Shown here in pieces: positions 8,810 through 18,059 of a DNA stretch of 64,000 nt. A model generated the notes under the pieces. The model did not search any database. It saw only the letters and a program-made list of their open reading frames with translations, and was not told the origin of the DNA. Position 1 is the stretch's first letter; the number at the start of each line of letters is the position of its first letter. Source of the stretch: AC-32 sp963746155 (lineage in GTDB: Bacteria; Actinomycetota; Thermoleophilia; Gaiellales; Gaiellaceae); the NCBI GenBank assembly GCA_963746155.1, contig CAVVAB010000010.1, positions 1-64,000 on the forward strand, read 5' to 3'. The position numbers and the translations under genes are program-made.

Positions 8810-10640
8810 ATGCGAGACGCGCTGAGACCGGTCGTCGCGCTCTGCGTCGTCTCGCTCGTCGCTGCCGCGGTGCCCGGCGCCGCGGCCGCCGACACGCCGA
8901 CCATCTCGTCGTCGATCGACGGCATCGCCGGCAACAACAGCTGGTGGAGAGGCAGCACGCACGGGAACAACGTGATCCTCCACTGGACGGTGACCGGCCA
9001 ACCCGCCGCTGACCAACACCACGGGCTGCGACCCGGCGATCACGATCCCGGGCCCGACGACCGGCGTCAGCAAGACGTGCACCGCCACCAACGACGACGG
9101 GACGTCCTCTTCGGCGAGAAGCGTCAAGATCGACGCCGATCCGCCGACGGGCGTGAGCGCTACGCCGGCCCGAGCTCCGGACGCGAACGGCTGGTACGAC
9201 CACCTCGTCCGCCTCGTCTGGAGCGGAACCGATGCCACCTCGGGGATGGCGGGCTGCACGACGTCGAGCTACTCCGGCCCGGACAGCGCGAACGCGTCGG
9301 CTCCTGGCAGCTGCACCGACAACGCGGGCAACGTCGCAAACGTGCCGTTTGGGCTGAAGTACGACGCCACGGATCCGTCGATCTCGGTGAGCCCCGGCCG
9401 ATCTCCCGACTTCAACGGCTGGTACACGAGCTCGGTCGCGCTCAACTGGACGAAGTCGGACGCGACCTCGGGGATCAACGCCGGCTCCTGCAGCCTTCCT
9501 GCGAGCTACTCCGGGCCTGACGACGGATCGGCCACCGTCACGGGCAGCTGCAGCGACAACGCGGGCAACTCCGCCTCGAAGTCGTTCAACCTCAAGTACG
9601 ACGCGACGGCTCCGCACATCAACGCGGGAACCCCCGGTCGGGCGCCGGACTCGAACGGCTGGTACTCGCATCCCGTGACCGTCACCTGGGGCGGGACCGA
9701 CGCGACCTCCGGGATCGCCGGCTGCACCTCCTCGACCTACTCGGGCCCGGACAACGCCGCGGCTTCGATGCCGGGCGGCACGTGCCACGACCAGGCGGGG
9801 AACGCCGCGGCGGGAGCGGCCTTCCACCTCAAGTACGACGCGACGCCTCCGCACATCACCGGCGCGACGCTGAGCCGGCCGCCGGACTTCGACGGCTGGT
9901 ACACGCACCCGGTGACGATCACCTGGGCGGGCACCGACGCCCTCTCGGGGATCGCGAGCTGCACGTCGGCGCCGTTTTCCGGGAACGCGAGCGCAGCCGC
10001 GACGGCGACCGGGAGCTGCCACGACAAGGCCGGCAACGTCACGTCCGCGTCGATCCAGCTCAAGTACGACGCCACCGCGCCGGCGCTCTCCAAGGTCGGC
10101 GTCGCAAGCCGGGCCGGCTCCAACCTCGTCCGCTGGACGTCGTCGAGCCCGAACGACCGGATCGTCCTCAAGCGCTGGGCTCGCGGCAGCAAGGACGAGC
10201 AGGTCGTCTTCGAGGGCACCGGCTCGCGCTTCGTCGACACGAAGATCAAGAGCGGGCTCGAGTACCGGTACGCGATCCAGAGCACCGACCAGGCGGGCAA
10301 CGTGTCGAAGACCGCCGACGTCACGGGCTTCCCCAAGGTGCTGACGCTCCAGAAGACGCCGTACGTCCCGCGGGCTGCGCCCAAGCCGATCCTGCGCTGG
10401 GGCCCCATGGCGGGCGCTGACTACTTCCACGTGCAGCTCTTCCGCGGCTCGACCCGAATCCTCGCCGCGTGGCCGAGCAAGCGCCAGCTGGGCCTCGCGA
10501 GCAGCTGGAAGTGGGCGGGCCATCGCTACACGCTCAGCCCGGGCCGCTACCGCTGGTTCGTCTGGGGTGGCCTCGGCAAGCGCTCCTTCGCGCGCTACCG
10601 GGCGATGGGCAGCGCTCGCTTCATCGTCCCGAGCCGTTAG
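8810..10640 (+). CDS. Exported protein with four Ig-like repeats and a fibronectin-like C-terminus (one frameshift)
   Basis: ATG 8810 opens a signal peptide (LRPVVALCVVSLVAAAVPGAAAA), followed by TPTISSSIDGIAGN as in the upstream paralogue. A single extra base near 9000 breaks the frame; the matching neighbour sequence (PPLTNT) shows where. From about 9150 there are four units of 75-79 residues. Each holds PDxNGWYxHPVxVxW, GTDATSGI, two Cys and DNAGN, and ends LKYDAT, the pattern of bacterial Ig-like domains. The C-terminal 180 residues form a fibronectin-like region (VGVASRAGSNLVRWTS, YRYAIQSTDQAGN) and a conserved tail rich in Trp/Tyr/Arg. No anchor is visible, so the protein is probably secreted or wall-associated. 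Confidence 0.8.
9150..10080 (+). repeat. Four tandem Ig-like domain repeats, about 231 bp each
   Basis: Successive units begin near 9150, 9380, 9615 and 9850 and share the coded pattern PDxNGWY, GTDATSG, CxDxAGN and LKYDAT. The paired Cys in each unit suggest one disulphide per domain. Confidence 0.75.
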
Positions 10641-10677
10641 GATCGGCGGACGGGGTCGTGCGACTGGGAGGAGCCAC

Positions 10678-11241
10678 ATGAACGTGATCGCAGCGATTGA
10701 CGCCGCCCGGGAGCGGTGGAACGTGCTCGAGCATCCTTTCTACGTCCGCTGGGAGCAAGGCGAGCTCACCCACGACGAGCTTGCGCGCTACGCGGGCGAG
10801 TACCGGCACGCGGTCGTCGCGCTCGCGCGCGCGGCGCGAACGGCGCACCTGCACGCGGAGGAAGAGGCCGCGCACATCTCGCTCTGGGACGATTTCGCCG
10901 CCGCGCTCGGCACGGAGACGCAAGAGCCGCTCCCCGAGACGCGCTGCTGCTCATCCGCCTGGGCCGCGGCCGACGACGAGCTCGGCGCCGCTGCGATCCT
11001 CTACGCGATCGAGTCGGGACAGCCCGAGATCTCGGCGACGAAGCTCCGCGGTCTCGTCCAGCACTACGGCTTCGAGCCCGGCACAGCCGCGACCGAGTAC
11101 TTCGAGCTCCACTCCGAGCGCGACCACGAGCATGCGGCCGAGGCACGCGCGCAGCTCGACGGCCACGACGAGCAGCGGCTCGTCTCGCTCGCCGAGTCGG
11201 CGCTCGCCGGCAACTGGGCGCTGCTCGACGGCGTCTCGTAG
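10678..11241 (+). CDS. Haem-oxygenase-fold protein (TenA/PqqC/CADD-like)
   Basis: ATG 10678 follows GGGAGGAG. The all-helical 187-residue protein has the sequence character of the TenA/PqqC superfamily. In ELHSERDHEHA the residues His145, Asp149 and His152 show the H-x3-D-x2-H spacing of the third metal helix of haem-oxygenase-like dimetal oxidases such as chlamydial CADD, and Glu112 (AIESGQ) matches a bridging-acid position. The expected first E-x6-H pair is not obvious (Glu61-63/His66 are the candidates), so metal binding is only suggested. It is followed 7 bp later by a SnoaL-like protein. Possible roles include oxidative tailoring or cofactor or p-aminobenzoate formation; the substrate is unknown. 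Confidence 0.7.
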   Translation: MNVIAAIDAARERWNVLEHPFYVRWEQGELTHDELARYAGEYRHAVVALARAARTAHLHAEEEAAHISLWDDFAAALGTETQEPLPETRCCSSAWAAADDELGAAAILYAIESGQPEISATKLRGLVQHYGFEPGTAATEYFELHSERDHEHAAEARAQLDGHDEQRLVSLAESALAGNWALLDGVS

Positions 11242-11248
11242 CCCGCTC

Positions 11249-11620
11249 GTGACCGAGGCGCAGCTTCGCGCCTGGATGGACGCCTACGGCGAGGCCTTCG
11301 CGCGCCAGGACGCGGACGCTGCCGCGGCGCTCTTCACGCCTGACGGGACCTACGAGTGGGGTCCGTTCGGCGAGCTGCTGCGCGGGCGCGACGAGATCAG
11401 GGCGAAGTGGATCGAGGCCGCCGACGCGAGCACGGCGACCTTCGACTACGAGGTGATCGCGGTCACCGAGGAGGTCGGCGTCACGCGCTGGCTCGCGACG
11501 CACACGTACCCGGACAAGCTCCTCCGCTTCGACGGGATCTTCGTGGTTCGTCTCGCCGACGAGCTCTGCAGCGAGTTCCGCGAGTGGTGGAACGTGCGAG
11601 AGGAGCCGGCGCCGGGCTAG
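11249..11620 (+). CDS. SnoaL/NTF2-like protein
   Basis: A GTG at 11249 lies 7 bp after the previous stop. The 123 residues have the typical start of the SnoaL-like fold (WMDAYGEAFARQDADAAAALF, then DGTYEWGPF and LRGRDEIRAKW) and its beta-rich second half. These cone-shaped folds serve as small enzymes or binding proteins, and the specific role cannot be read from sequence. Close coupling to the haem-oxygenase-fold gene suggests a shared pathway. Confidence 0.75.
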   Translation: MTEAQLRAWMDAYGEAFARQDADAAAALFTPDGTYEWGPFGELLRGRDEIRAKWIEAADASTATFDYEVIAVTEEVGVTRWLATHTYPDKLLRFDGIFVVRLADELCSEFREWWNVREEPAPG

Positions 11621-11865
11621 GAGGCGTTGTCGCCCGGAAGCGGGCCTGCCTGCTCCTGCTCCGCGAGGACCTCGCGCGCGCGATCCAGCTGGTCCGCCGG
11701 AACGAGGATCTCCCGGGAGCCGATCACCGGCATCCCGACGCCGATCGCGCCGCCCACGTTCGTCAGCCGCTGCGTGCACGGGATGCCGGCCTCTTCGAGC
11801 AGCGAGCAGATCAGGTCGGCGAGGACCTCGTTCGGCACGACGTCGAGGACGGCGAGGTCTTCCAT
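11617..11865 (-). CDS. DUF2007-type small protein
   Basis: The 82-residue protein begins MEDLAVLDVVPNEVLADLIC and contains a region for aligning two short beta-alpha units (LLEEAGIPC, REILVPADQLDRAREVL), the pattern of the DUF2007 putative signal-transducing family. It overlaps the end of the convergent SnoaL-like gene by 4 bp and lies 14 bp from the end of the amino-acid ABC transporter. Function unknown. Confidence 0.7.
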   Translation of the reverse strand: MEDLAVLDVVPNEVLADLICSLLEEAGIPCTQRLTNVGGAIGVGMPVIGSREILVPADQLDRAREVLAEQEQAGPLPGDNAS

Positions 11866-11879
11866 GGCCGCAGTATCGC

Positions 11880-12635
11880 CTACAGGCGTCCGGCTTCGAC
11901 GATCCGCTCGAGGAACTGGCGCGTCCGCGGCTCTCGTGGCTCGACGAAGATCTGCTCCGGCGGGCCCTGTTCGAGGATCCGGCCCGCGTCGAGGAAGCAG
12001 ACCTGGGTCGCGATGTCGCGCGCGAAGCTCATCTCGTGGGTGGCGATCAGCATCGTCATGCCCCCCTCGGCCAGCTCGCGGATCACGCTCAGCACCTCGG
12101 CCACGAGCTCCGGGTCGAGCGCGCTCGTGACCTCGTCGAGGAGCATCAGCTCAGGGTTCATCGCGAGGGCGCGAACGATCGCGACGCGCTGCTGCTGGCC
12201 TCCCGAGAGGCGGTCCGGATACTCGTCGCGCTTGTCGGCCAGCCCGAACCGCTCGAGCAGCGCGACGGCTTCGGCCTCCGCTTCGGCCCTCGGCTTGTGC
12301 AGCACCTTCCGCGGCGCGAGCGTCACGTTCCCGAGGACGCTCATGTGCGGGAAGAGGTTGTACGCCTGGAAGACGATCCCGATCCCGCGCCTTACGCGGT
12401 TGACGTCGACGTCGCGGCGGGTGATCTCCTCGCCGTGGAGCAGGATCCGGCCGGCGTCGACCTTCTCGAGCAGGTTCACGCAGCGCAGGAGGGTCGACTT
12501 CCCGGAGCCGGAGGCGCCGATCAGGCAGAAGACCTCGTGCTCGCCGACGTCGAGGTCGACGCCCTTGAGCACCTCGTTCTCGCCGAACGACTTCCGGATC
12601 TCTTCGAGCTGAAGGGCCCTGCCGTTCTCGCTCAC
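11880..12635 (-). CDS. Polar amino-acid ABC transporter ATP-binding protein
   Basis: The 251-residue ATPase has Walker A GASGSGKST, Q-loop VFQAYNLFPHM, signature LSGGQQQRVAI, Walker B LMLLDEVTSALD and the switch His in IATHEMSFA. The sequence is of the GlnQ/HisP type that drives uptake of glutamine, glutamate, arginine and similar substrates. The start GTG overlaps the permease stop (GTGA). It is the last gene of a three-gene minus-strand operon with permease and binding lipoprotein. Confidence 0.93.
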   Translation of the reverse strand: MSENGRALQLEEIRKSFGENEVLKGVDLDVGEHEVFCLIGASGSGKSTLLRCVNLLEKVDAGRILLHGEEITRRDVDVNRVRRGIGIVFQAYNLFPHMSVLGNVTLAPRKVLHKPRAEAEAEAVALLERFGLADKRDEYPDRLSGGQQQRVAIVRALAMNPELMLLDEVTSALDPELVAEVLSVIRELAEGGMTMLIATHEMSFARDIATQVCFLDAGRILEQGPPEQIFVEPREPRTRQFLERIVEAGRL

Positions 12636-13489
12636 CGCGCGCCCCCCGCGAGCTGGCGCTTGCGCTCGCGCGCGATCAGCCAGTCGGTCAGGCGCGCGAG
12701 CGGAATCGTCAGGAGGATGAAGAGGATCGCCGTGCAGACGTACGGCGTGTAGTTGAACGTCGCCGCCACGTCGATCTGCGACTGGCGGAACGCCTCGACC
12801 GGGCCGATCAGCGCGACCAGCGCCGTGTCCTTCGTCAGGCCGATGAAGTCGTTCAGGAGCGGCGGGATCACCCGGCGGACGGCCTGCGGGACGATCACGA
12901 ACCGCAGCGTCTTCAGCCGTGAGAGCCCGAGCGAGCGGGCGGCCGCCTCCTGGCTCGCGTGCACCGACTCGATCCCGGCGCGGTAGACCTCGGCGACGTA
13001 CGCGGAGTAGACGAGCACGAGCGCGACGATCCCCCAGAAGAGCGGCGAGACGGGTACCCCGGTCAGCTGGAGAGCCGGCGCGCCGAACCCGAGGATGTAG
13101 ATCACGAGGATCGTCGGGACCCCGCGGAAGAGGTCCGTGTAGATGATGGCCAGCATCCGGATCGGGAAGAACACCGGGCCGGGAAGCCCTCGCAGAATCG
13201 CGATGAGGAGCGCGAAGACGAGGATGAAGACCTCCGCGATCAGGAAGATCCTGATGTTCAGCAGGAAGGCATGTGCGATCCCCTTCCAGTTGTCGGCGAA
13301 GACCTGGCGGTTGAAGAACGCCTCCTTGACCGCCGACCAGCCGGGCGAGGTGACGACAAGGGCGACGAGGATTCCCGCGAACACGAGCGTGCTCGCGAGC
13401 GCGATCCAGACGCTGCTCTGCCCTCCTCCGGAGCCCTTCAGGTCGGCCAGGATCCTCGAGCCGCGGCCGGGATCCGCGCCGGTGCTCAC
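12632..13489 (-). CDS. Polar amino-acid ABC transporter permease
   Basis: A 285-residue inner-membrane permease of the HisMQ/GlnP type. It has an N-terminal membrane span (VWIALASTLVFAGILVALVV), a core with several spans, and the EAA loop (SQEAAARSLGLSRLKTLRFVIVP in two parts) that contacts the ATPase. A periplasmic-side insertion of about 30 residues (SPGWSAVKEAFFN onward) follows the first span, as in actinobacterial glutamate permeases. Only one permease is present, so it would act as a homodimer. Confidence 0.92.
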   Translation of the reverse strand: MSTGADPGRGSRILADLKGSGGGQSSVWIALASTLVFAGILVALVVTSPGWSAVKEAFFNRQVFADNWKGIAHAFLLNIRIFLIAEVFILVFALLIAILRGLPGPVFFPIRMLAIIYTDLFRGVPTILVIYILGFGAPALQLTGVPVSPLFWGIVALVLVYSAYVAEVYRAGIESVHASQEAAARSLGLSRLKTLRFVIVPQAVRRVIPPLLNDFIGLTKDTALVALIGPVEAFRQSQIDVAATFNYTPYVCTAILFILLTIPLARLTDWLIARERKRQLAGGAR

Positions 13490-13499
13490 CCGCTGAGCG

Positions 13500-14399
13500 C
13501 TACCTCAGGACGGGGGCGCCCGAGTTCGAGATCCACTTGTTCTGCAGCTGCTTCAGCGTGCCGTTCGCTCTGAGCGTCGCGAGCGCCTTGTTCACGCAGC
13601 TCACGAGGCTGTTGCCCTTCGCGAAGACCGCTCCGAAGTGATCGCCTCCGCCCTTGGTCGGGAAGCTGCCGACGACGACGCTGTTCGGCACCTCTTCGGC
13701 GCCGGTGATGATGAACGCGGTCGGCAGGTCGACCACGATCCCGTCGATCCCGCCGGTCTTCAGGCCCGAGTTGACGTCGTTCGAGTTGTTGTAGACGGCG
13801 GGCTGCTGGTCCGGCTTGATGTTCTTGACGATGTAGTTGTAGCTCGTCGTCCCGACCTGGGCGCCGAGCTTGTACTTCTTCAGGTCGGCCAGGGTCTTCG
13901 CCTTCGTGATCGGCGTGCCCTTGATCGCCACGAGCGCCTGGTTGGTGTCGTAGTACGAGTCGCTGAAGTCGACGCTCTTCTTGCGCGCGTTCGTGACCGA
14001 GACCTCGTTCACGTCGAAGTCGTAGTTCTTCGGGCCGGGCTTGAAGAGCTGTTCGAACGGGACGACGACCCACTTGACCTGGTTCGGCGTGAACCCGAGC
14101 TGTTTGGCGATCGCGTAGGAGACGGCGCTCTCGTAGCCCTTCTGCGTCGTCGGGTCGTTGAACTTCCAGGTCGAGCCCTTCGGCGTGCCGCCGGCGAACC
14201 AGGGGTTGAAGGCCGGGTTGTCGGTGGCGACCGTCAGCTGGCCCTTCTTGATCAGGTTCAGCTGATCGGGCTCGCACGAGCTGGCGCTCGTCGACGAGGA
14301 GGAGCTCTTCTTGCTCGAGCCGCAGCCGGCGGCGACCACGGCAAGCAGCGCGACCAGCGTCGCCGCAAAGAGCCATCGAATCGGTCGCAGCCCGCTCAC
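13500..14399 (-). CDS. Polar amino-acid ABC transporter substrate-binding lipoprotein
   Basis: The GTG at 14399 (SGLRPIRWLFAATL) is preferred because it gives a normal-length signal peptide ending in a lipobox (VVAAGC); an upstream ATG at 14435 is possible. A Ser/Lys-rich linker (GSSKKSSSSS) follows the lipid-modified Cys. The rest is a type 3 periplasmic-binding fold with GQLTVATDNPAFNPW, DFDVNEVSVTNARKKSVDFSDSY (in parts) and a C-terminal LKQLQNKW. It lies 10 bp upstream of the permease. Confidence 0.9.
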   Translation of the reverse strand: MSGLRPIRWLFAATLVALLAVVAAGCGSSKKSSSSSTSASSCEPDQLNLIKKGQLTVATDNPAFNPWFAGGTPKGSTWKFNDPTTQKGYESAVSYAIAKQLGFTPNQVKWVVVPFEQLFKPGPKNYDFDVNEVSVTNARKKSVDFSDSYYDTNQALVAIKGTPITKAKTLADLKKYKLGAQVGTTSYNYIVKNIKPDQQPAVYNNSNDVNSGLKTGGIDGIVVDLPTAFIITGAEEVPNSVVVGSFPTKGGGDHFGAVFAKGNSLVSCVNKALATLRANGTLKQLQNKWISNSGAPVLR

Positions 14400-14505
14400 C
14401 TCTGGTGAGGCTAACACGCCAGTAGATGCCCACACGCGGGGTCAGGGTCGACACCGATGCGGGAGACACACGCGCGCGCGAGCATTACGTGTAGAGGTGA
14501 GAGAA

Positions 14506-15607
14506 GTGAAGTGGCGTTCGGTGATTCTCGGGACTCTTCGGCGTCATGCTGGTGGTCTTCCCGGCGAGCTCGGCCGTGGGTGGATCGCCGCAGCCACTTG
14601 CGAAGACCACGCCCACCCGCATCGAGGCGCTCGCGATGGACGGGTCGCGCGTGGCGTACGACGTCTCGGCCAGCTGGCCAAAGCGGCCCTGCAACCGCGT
14701 CTACGTGTGGAACCTCTCCACTGGAAAGACGACGGTCGTGAGCGGGAAGGGCACCTGCGACGCCGACAATTCGAGCACGGGCGCAGGCGTGCGCGAGCTT
14801 GCAATCGCCGGAACGAGAGCGGCGTGGATCGTGAACGTGGGCGGCAACTCCGAAAGCGACGACTACCTCTACACGTCGTCGCTGCCGAACCCCAAGGAGC
14901 GAAAGCTCGCCTCGGCGATGCGCACGGGCGAGGTCACCGGGTGGCTGACCTGCGGGGGTATTCATGCCGCCGGTCTACACGGCGCGTGGATCGGCTGCCT
15001 CGTCGGCTCGGGGAACTTCCTGGCGGTCAACCGCTGGTCGACAGATGAGGACGACCGCGTGACCTCGGCACGCCTGCAGACGATCGGAACCGGGCTGCGG
15101 ACGATCGCTTCCGGAGCGGATGCGATGGATGCAGTCTCGACCGACGGCAAGCAGGTCGCGGTGTTGCGGGCAGACGGTAGCGTCGGCCTCTACTCGGCGG
15201 CAGGAAAGCTCCTGCGGACGGTCACCCCTAGCACGGCCAAGGAAGTCGCCCTCCGCGGCGACTACCTCGTGGTGCTGACGAAGAGCAGCAGGCTCGAGGT
15301 CTACAACTCGCATTCGGGCAAGCGCCTGCACACGTGGCGCGTAGCAAACGGCGCGCGCTACCTCGACGTCAGCTCGAAGCTGGCGGCGTACGCGGCGCCA
15401 CGCACCGGTGGCTCGTACGTGCGCGTCGTGCACGTCGTTAGCTTCTCGAGCGGGAAGGACCGGGTGCTTGCGACCACGTTGACGAGGTGGCGGCAGGTCG
15501 TGGGAGTCGAACTCGAGCCAACCGGGCTCGTCTACGCGGTCAACAGGACACAGCCGAGCGAGGCGGGCTACCTCTGGTTCACGCCGCTTAGCCGCCTGCT
15601 GCGCTAG
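14506..15607 (+). CDS. Exported beta-propeller-like protein (frameshift in signal peptide)
   Basis: A GTG at 14506 after GAGGTGAGAG starts VKWRSVILGTL. One extra base near 14538 breaks the signal peptide, which resumes as GVMLVVFPASSAVG. The mature part (about 340 residues) has repeated four-strand blades such as RIEALAMDGSRVAYDV, RELAIAGTRAAWIV and GKQVAVLRADGSVGLYSA, each with a Trp/Tyr-closing strand. This matches secreted WD40/YVTN-like propellers of unknown ligand. It is convergent with the oxidoreductase that follows, with ends overlapping by 4 bp. Confidence 0.7.
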
Positions 15608-16624
15608 GCGGCGACGCCCGAGAAACCGGGGATCACATCGCTCCCGTAGGCGGCGAGTGTCTCGTCGGCCTTCTCGGTCATCAGGTAGATGTCGAACTGG
15701 TCGACGCCGACCGACTCGAGCTCCTGCAGCTTCTCGGTGATCTGCTCGCTGTTACCGAGGACGCAGAACCGGTCGCAGATCTCGTCGGTGACGAACTCGC
15801 CGTGCGCGGCGCCGACGCGGCTGTGGTCCTTGTAGTCGTAGAACTTCCGCGCCTTGACGTAGTCGGTCAGCGCGCTCGGGATCTCGTCGGAGTTCTCGCC
15901 GTAGCGCTCGATCAGGTCCATGACGTGGTTCGAGACCATCGCCGGGAACCAGCGCACCTGGTCGCGGGCCTCGGCGAGGTCGTCGGACACGTGGCTCGGC
16001 GCGCAGACGACGCACTGCAGCGCGGCCGGGTCGCGGCCGGCCTCCTCGGCGGCCTTGCGGGCCGTGGCCATGATCCACTGGATGATCTGCGGGTCGGCGA
16101 GCTGGATGATCACGCCGTCCCCGACGCGGCCGGCGACGCCGAGCGCGCGCGGCCCGTAGCCGGCGACGAACATCGGGATCTCGGGCAGGTCCTTCCGCAC
16201 CCACTTCAGCTCGAGCTCCTTGCCGTTCCACTCGACCGGGCGACCGTTCATCAGGTCCTTGATCATCAGCAGCCGCCGCTCGAACTCGTTCACCGTGACC
16301 GGCTTGAGGCCGACGACGCGGCGCGACGAGTCGCCCCGGCCGATGCCCATCACCATGCGGCCGTTCGTGACGTCCTGCATGGTCGCGTACCAGCTCGCGG
16401 TGATCGTCGGGTCGCGGATGCCGGGATTCGTCACGCAGTGGCCGAGGTGTAGCGACTCCGTCTGCACGCCCGCGATCGCGAGCAGTCGCGTAGGTCTCCT
16501 GCCAGAGGATGTGCGAGTCGTAGGTCCAGCCGTACTCGAAGCCAAGGCTCTCGCCGCGCTGGAACAGCTCGACGAGCCGCGTGTACGGCGGGTCCGGCAG
16601 GGCCGTCAATCCAAAGCTCAGCAT
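15604..16624 (-). CDS. Luciferase-like, probably F420-dependent, oxidoreductase (one frameshift)
   Basis: ATG 16624 follows GGGAGGCGCAC. The first 35 or so residues (MLSFGLTALPDPPYTRLVEL, FEYGWTYDSHILWQE) are in one frame and the rest in another from about 16500, one base apart. The body is a bacterial-luciferase-like TIM barrel with the features of methylene-tetrahydromethanopterin-reductase relatives: TNPGIRDPTITASWYATM, GRMVMGIGRGDSSRRVVG, PMFVAGYGPRALGVAGRVGDG. Total length is about 339 residues. It neighbours a carbamoyl-amidohydrolase and a dihydropyrimidinase, so a redox step in pyrimidine or hydantoin breakdown is likely, though the substrate is not known. Confidence 0.85.
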
Positions 16625-16698
16625 GTGCGCCTCCCGGTCGTGGGCGGGATTGAGCATAACGCCCGGTCTTTATGGACTCGTCACGCTCTCTCGCCACG

Positions 16699-16751
16699 TT
16701 GGCCGTGGCCGTTCCGGCCACGGCCGGGGTCTGACCCCGGACATGGCCAAC
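16699..16751. terminator. Compound hairpin between oxidoreductase and amidohydrolase genes
   Basis: GGCCGTGGCC-gttcc-GGCCACGGCC (16701-16725) is followed directly by CCGGGGT-ctg-ACCCCGG (16724-16740). An outer pair GTTGGCC/GGCCAAC (16699-16705 and 16745-16751) can enclose both. It lies 26 bp after the stop of the amidohydrolase gene and probably ends that transcript; a branched regulatory RNA is an alternative. Confidence 0.5.
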
Positions 16752-16776
16752 CGAGACCGCTGCGGCCTGCCGCTCG

Positions 16777-18030
16777 CTAGGCGGCGGCGACGCGGGCGAT
16801 CGTCTTGTCGGCCAGGCGGTCGAGGGCCTGGACCGACAGCTCGAGGTGCTCTTCGGTCGTGTCCTCGAGCTTCGTGTGCGAGAGGCCGCGCAGGCTCTGG
16901 ACGAAGAGCATCACCGTCGGGACTCCGGCGCGCGAGACCTCGGCCGCGTCGTGCAGCGGGCCGCTCGGGAGATGGTGCGAGCGGCCGGCGACCTCGGTGA
17001 CCGCCTCGTCGGCGAGCGCGATCAGCGCCTCGTCGAACAGGATCGGCTCGATGTTCCAGATCCGCTCCCAGGCGACCTCGATGCTCTCCTCCTCGGCGAA
17101 GCGCTCGGAGGCGGCCTTCGCCTCGGCGAGCATCGCCGCGAGCGTTCCCGCGTCGAGGTGGCGCTGGTCGAGCAGGCACTCGGCGGTCTCGACGACGGAG
17201 GTCACGATCCCCGGCTTCGTCACGACCCCGCCCATCGTGCAGACCGCGCCCTCGCCCGTTCGCTTCGCGATCTCGCGGATCTCGAGCTCGAGCTTCGCGG
17301 CGCCGGCGAGCGCGTCGCGGCGCCTGTCCATCGGCGTCGAGCCCGCGTGCGCAGCCTGGCCGGTGAACGTGACGAGGTTTCGTTCGACGCCGAACGTCCC
17401 GAGCACGACTCCGAGCGGCAGCTCGAGCGACTCGAGCACCGGTCCCTGCTCGATGTGCAGCTCGAGGTAGGCGGCCGCGCTCTCGAGCTGGCTGCGCGCT
17501 TCGAGTGCCCGGTCGAGCTCGACCTCGTAGGCGCCGATCGCGTCGGGGAGCGAGACCCCGTCCGCGTCGCGGCGTTCCCGCAGCTCGTCCTGGTCGGCCA
17601 TCGAGCCGGCCGCCGCAGACGAGCCGAAGAGCGAGCGGCCGAAGCGCGCACCTTCCTCGTCGGCCCAGTTGACCAGACGCACGGTCGCCGGCGGCTCGCC
17701 GTCCTCGACCAGGCGACGAACGACCTCGACCCCGGCCACGACGTTCAGGGCCCCGTCGAGCCAGCCGCCGTTCGGGACCGAGTCGATGTGCCCGCCGATC
17801 AGCACCGCACGGTCGCTCGCGCCGCGCAGCGTCCACCACTGGTTGCCCGCCTCGTCGACCTCGTACTCGAGCGGCAGCCCGCCGAGCTTGTCGCCGAGCC
17901 ACGTGCGCGCCCGCTCCCAGGTCTCGGTCCAGGCGACCCGCTGCGCGCCGTTCGCGTCACCGGTCAGCTCCCGCAGCTCCTTGAGCTCTTCGACAGTTCG
18001 GCCCGGTGACAGAGGCACGAGCGCGAGCAT
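16777..18030 (-). CDS. M20-family N-carbamoyl-amino-acid hydrolase / beta-ureidopropionase
   Basis: A 417-residue zinc hydrolase that cleaves N-carbamoyl groups, giving ammonia, CO2 and an amino acid. Dimetal-site motifs are present: GGHIDSVPNGGWLDGALNV, WADEEGARFG, LELHIEQGPVLE and HAGSTPMDRRRDA, with the late SGPLHDA segment in place of the more usual GAGHDA. The set fits the allantoate amidohydrolase / carbamoylase branch. It is divergent from the dihydropyrimidinase (29-bp gap). Together they would convert dihydrouracil or dihydrothymine to beta-alanine or beta-aminoisobutyrate. Confidence 0.88.
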   Translation of the reverse strand: MLALVPLSPGRTVEELKELRELTGDANGAQRVAWTETWERARTWLGDKLGGLPLEYEVDEAGNQWWTLRGASDRAVLIGGHIDSVPNGGWLDGALNVVAGVEVVRRLVEDGEPPATVRLVNWADEEGARFGRSLFGSSAAAGSMADQDELRERRDADGVSLPDAIGAYEVELDRALEARSQLESAAAYLELHIEQGPVLESLELPLGVVLGTFGVERNLVTFTGQAAHAGSTPMDRRRDALAGAAKLELEIREIAKRTGEGAVCTMGGVVTKPGIVTSVVETAECLLDQRHLDAGTLAAMLAEAKAASERFAEEESIEVAWERIWNIEPILFDEALIALADEAVTEVAGRSHHLPSGPLHDAAEVSRAGVPTVMLFVQSLRGLSHTKLEDTTEEHLELSVQALDRLADKTIARVAAA

Positions 18031-18059
18031 AAACTCGCCCGGGAGCGAAGGAGGTCGTC

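Noticed and set aside
8691..10679. Long minus-strand open frame opposite the Ig-like gene
   Set aside because: Arg/Ala/Pro-rich antisense shadow of the plus-strand gene, with no start signal and no domain; a normal effect of high GC.
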